From an uncultured Clostridia bacterium (GTDB taxonomy: Bacteria; Bacillota; Clostridia; Oscillospirales; Oscillospiraceae), in assembly GCA_946184215.1 (NCBI GenBank), contig CAMHER010000131.1, forward strand, positions 1 through 5,651: 5,651 nt of DNA, given 5' to 3'. A program made the translations under genes and the position numbers. The notes below the pieces were generated by a model. That model did not search any database, was not told the origin of the DNA, and saw only the letters and a list, made by a program, of their open reading frames with translations. Of the stretch, positions 4,943 to 5,651 are shown piece by piece (within the stretch, counting starts at the first letter, position 1; every line of letters begins with the position of its first letter).

Positions 4943-5651
4943 ATGCTGGATATCAAGTTTGTCCGGGAAAACCCGGAGCTCGTCAAGGAAAATATCAGAA
5001 AGAAGTTTCAGGACTTCAAGCTCCCCATGGTGGACGAAGTGCTGGAGCTCGACGCGAAGAACCGCGCCGCCATCACCGAGGCCAGCGAGCTGCGCGCCAG
5101 CCGCAACAGTCTCTCCAAGCAGATCGGCATGCTGATGGGTCAGGCGAAGAAGGACCCGAGCAAGCTCGAAGAGGCCGAGAAGATCAAGGCCCGGGTCAAG
5201 GCAAACGCCGAGCGGCTGGAAGAGCTGGAAAAGCTCGAAGAGGAGTGCGCCGCGCGCATCCACGCGCTGATGCTGAATATCCCCAATATCATCGATCCCT
5301 CCGTGCCGATCGGCCCGGATGACAGCGCAAACGTCGAGGTACAGCGCTTCGGTGAGCCGGCAGTACCGGACTTTCCGATCCCCTACCACACGGAAATCAT
5401 GGAAAGCTTCCACGGCGTGGACATGGACGCCGCCGGCCGCGTGTCCGGCAACGGTTTCTATTACCTGATGGGCGACATCGCGCGGCTGCACTCCGCCGTT
5501 TTGGCCTACGCCCGTGATTTCATGATCGACAAGGGCTTTATTTACTGCATTCCCCCGTTCATGATCCACGGCAACGTCGTTGAGGGCGTCATGAGTCAGA
5601 CCGACATGGACGCGATGATGTACAAGATCGAGGGCGAGGACCTGTATCTGA
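4943..5651 (+). CDS. serS: Seryl-tRNA synthetase (SerRS), C-terminal part cut off by the window edge
   Basis: Class IIa synthetase that charges tRNA-Ser with serine. The first 236 codons of about 425-430 are present. MLDIKFVRENPELVKENI is the standard SerRS N-terminus. Residues about 30-110 are a heptad-rich antiparallel coiled-coil arm that grips the long variable arm of tRNA-Ser, with a K/E-rich tip near 70. IPNIIDPSVPIG (113-124) is the conserved linker to the catalytic domain. GFYYLMGDIARLHSAVL (171-187) and YCIPPFMI (201-208) form the motif 1 region, and KIEGEDLYL (228-236) ends the window before motifs 2 and 3. GVMSQTDMDAMMYK (215-228) replaces the common TGQLPKF-type stretch, a variant I associate with clostridial SerRS. 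ATG 4943 has GGAAG (4933-4937) 5 nt upstream. It lies 14 nt after parB with no promoter, terminator or T-box between, so it is probably in the parAB operon. Confidence 0.95.
   Translation, partial: MLDIKFVRENPELVKENIRKKFQDFKLPMVDEVLELDAKNRAAITEASELRASRNSLSKQIGMLMGQAKKDPSKLEEAEKIKARVKANAERLEELEKLEEECAARIHALMLNIPNIIDPSVPIGPDDSANVEVQRFGEPAVPDFPIPYHTEIMESFHGVDMDAAGRVSGNGFYYLMGDIARLHSAVLAYARDFMIDKGFIYCIPPFMIHGNVVEGVMSQTDMDAMMYKIEGEDLYL

Noticed and set aside
4853..5569. 238-codon minus-strand open frame opposite parB and serS
   Set aside because: It is antisense to two well-supported genes, with no family resemblance and no convincing ribosome-binding site.

Overview
The window looks like chromosomal housekeeping DNA from an endospore-forming, GC-rich Firmicute. 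The best guess is an Oscillospiraceae/Ruminococcaceae-type clostridium. The grounds are a spore germination protease gene (gpr), Soj/Spo0J-type ParA and ParB with matching parS sites, a clostridial-looking SerRS, strong Shine-Dalgarno sequences, a TTG start, sigma-A-type promoters, and codons rich in G/C at third positions. The genus assignment is inference only.

Left half (1-2098), all on the minus strand. Reading in the direction of transcription: rpsT (S20) with a strong extended -10 promoter, a phased A-tract upstream element and its own terminator; then a diacylglycerol-kinase-family lipid kinase with its own promoter; then asnS (AsnRS, running off the left edge) with its own promoter and a hairpin at the start of its leader. 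Each gene appears to be a separate transcription unit, although no terminator is visible between the lipid kinase and asnS.

Middle (2099-2280) is a divergent intergenic region. It serves rpsT on the minus strand and gpr on the plus strand.

Right half (2281-5651), all on the plus strand: gpr, then a 156-bp gap with two near-perfect parS centromere sites 39 bp apart and an extended -10 promoter, then parA-parB-serS as a tight operon (5-nt and 14-nt gaps; serS runs off the right edge). ParA (ATPase) and ParB (CTP-dependent clamp loaded at parS) form the origin-segregation and SMC-loading system, so the window is probably near oriC.

I found no mobile element, CRISPR array, RNA gene or clearly undescribed system. 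The points worth a second look are regulatory or structural: the parS cluster between gpr and parA, the compact GPR with almost no propeptide, the phased A-tracts at rpsT, the hairpin at the 5' end of the asnS message, and the absence of T-box leaders at both aminoacyl-tRNA synthetase genes.
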